NCBI GenBank assembly: GCA_965371945.1
Contig: CBDVAK010000220.1
Span: 1 to 6,110 of the forward strand
Length of the DNA: 6,110 nucleotides
Source: CBDVAK01 sp965371945
GTDB taxonomy: Bacteria > Pseudomonadota > Gammaproteobacteria > Competibacterales > JAHEDQ01
Direction of reading: 5' to 3'
Shown here: positions 5,995 through 6,110 of the stretch, in pieces
How positions within the stretch are numbered: position 1 is the stretch's first letter
Layout of the letters: the number at the start of each line of letters is the position of its first letter
Notes under the pieces: generated by a model
What the model saw: the letters and a program-made list of their open reading frames with translations, nothing else
What the model was told of the DNA's origin: nothing
Database searches by the model: none
Translations under genes and position numbers: made by a program

Positions 5995-6110
5995 CGAGGT
6001 TTCTCATCGGGCCGGGGCTATGTGGAGGGGGACGGTGCGATCCACAAAGCTGGTTGATTCGGTTCATGATCTCGAGCGGAGCAATGGGCTCACCGTCGAT
6101 CCGGTTCAGG
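5978..6110 (-). CDS. korA: 2-oxoacid:ferredoxin oxidoreductase subunit alpha, C-terminal fragment
   Basis: Only the last 43 codons are present; the start lies beyond the right edge. The frame reads LNRIDGEPIAPLEIMNRI and then a short Pro/His/Ser-rich tail before a TAA stop at 5980-5978. The DGEPI..LEIM segment resembles the extreme C-terminus of alpha subunits of 2-oxoacid:ferredoxin oxidoreductases. In this family the alpha chain carries the pyrimidine-binding and domain II parts of the enzyme. The call rests mainly on context: complete beta and gamma subunits follow directly. The stop lies 17 bases inside the beta gene, an overlap that fits one operon and probable translational coupling. 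The tail after about residue 21 of the fragment (Cys-Gly-Ser-His then prolines) does not look like family sequence and may be a lineage-specific extension. The presence of a separate gamma gene suggests the shorter alpha form with no fused gamma domain. Confidence 0.72.
   Translation of the reverse strand, partial: LNRIDGEPIAPLEIMNRINQLCGSHRPPPHSPGPMRNLDASSH

Noticed and set aside
5116..6057. Plus-strand open frame (313 codons) antisense to korB
   Set aside because: korB on the other strand has every family motif in place; the antisense product shows no motif and no plausible operon context.

Overview
The window reads as chromosomal DNA of a Gram-negative proteobacterium. The solute-binding protein has a plain signal peptide ending in AVA with no lipobox cysteine, as expected for a free periplasmic protein. 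The DNA is GC-rich, and the promoter- and ribosome-site-like signals are of ordinary sigma70 type. A gammaproteobacterium is my best guess, but the sequence does not prove it. All seven genes lie on the minus strand, so transcription runs from high to low coordinates. I saw no mobile element, CRISPR array, tRNA or rRNA inside the window, and no broken gene.

Right part (6110 down to 4598): the end of a 2-oxoacid:ferredoxin oxidoreductase operon. It holds the C-terminus of the alpha subunit (korA, cut by the window edge), a complete beta subunit with the thiamine-diphosphate site and four candidate iron-sulfur cysteines (korB), and a complete gamma subunit (korC). The genes overlap or nearly touch (17-base overlap, then a 5-base gap), so they are probably made together as one enzyme. 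The beta sequence looks most like 2-oxoglutarate:ferredoxin oxidoreductase.

Middle and left (4457 down to 136): a complete ABC importer of the MalK/UgpC family type, in the order ATPase, periplasmic binding protein, permease, permease. All three kinds of subunit resemble the Ugp sn-glycerol-3-phosphate system of E. coli by eye. The binding protein has changes at some remembered ligand positions, so the substrate is uncertain. Two permeases form the membrane channel, an ATPase dimer drives it, and the secreted binding protein delivers the solute.

Non-coding parts: the 140-base gap between korC and the ATPase gene holds a perfect ATTGCGC/GCGCAAT inverted repeat and a pair of TGTCTGT direct repeats. 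The 162-base gap before the binding-protein gene holds several stems, two of them mutually exclusive, and a possible promoter. The gap after the binding-protein gene holds a perfect 10-bp GC stem. The leftmost 135 bases hold a stem-loop at the end of the permease gene and a strong sigma70 promoter with a GC-rich discriminator firing out of the window. Overall this is ordinary metabolic and transport gene content; the points of interest are in the gaps, and I do not see an undescribed system.
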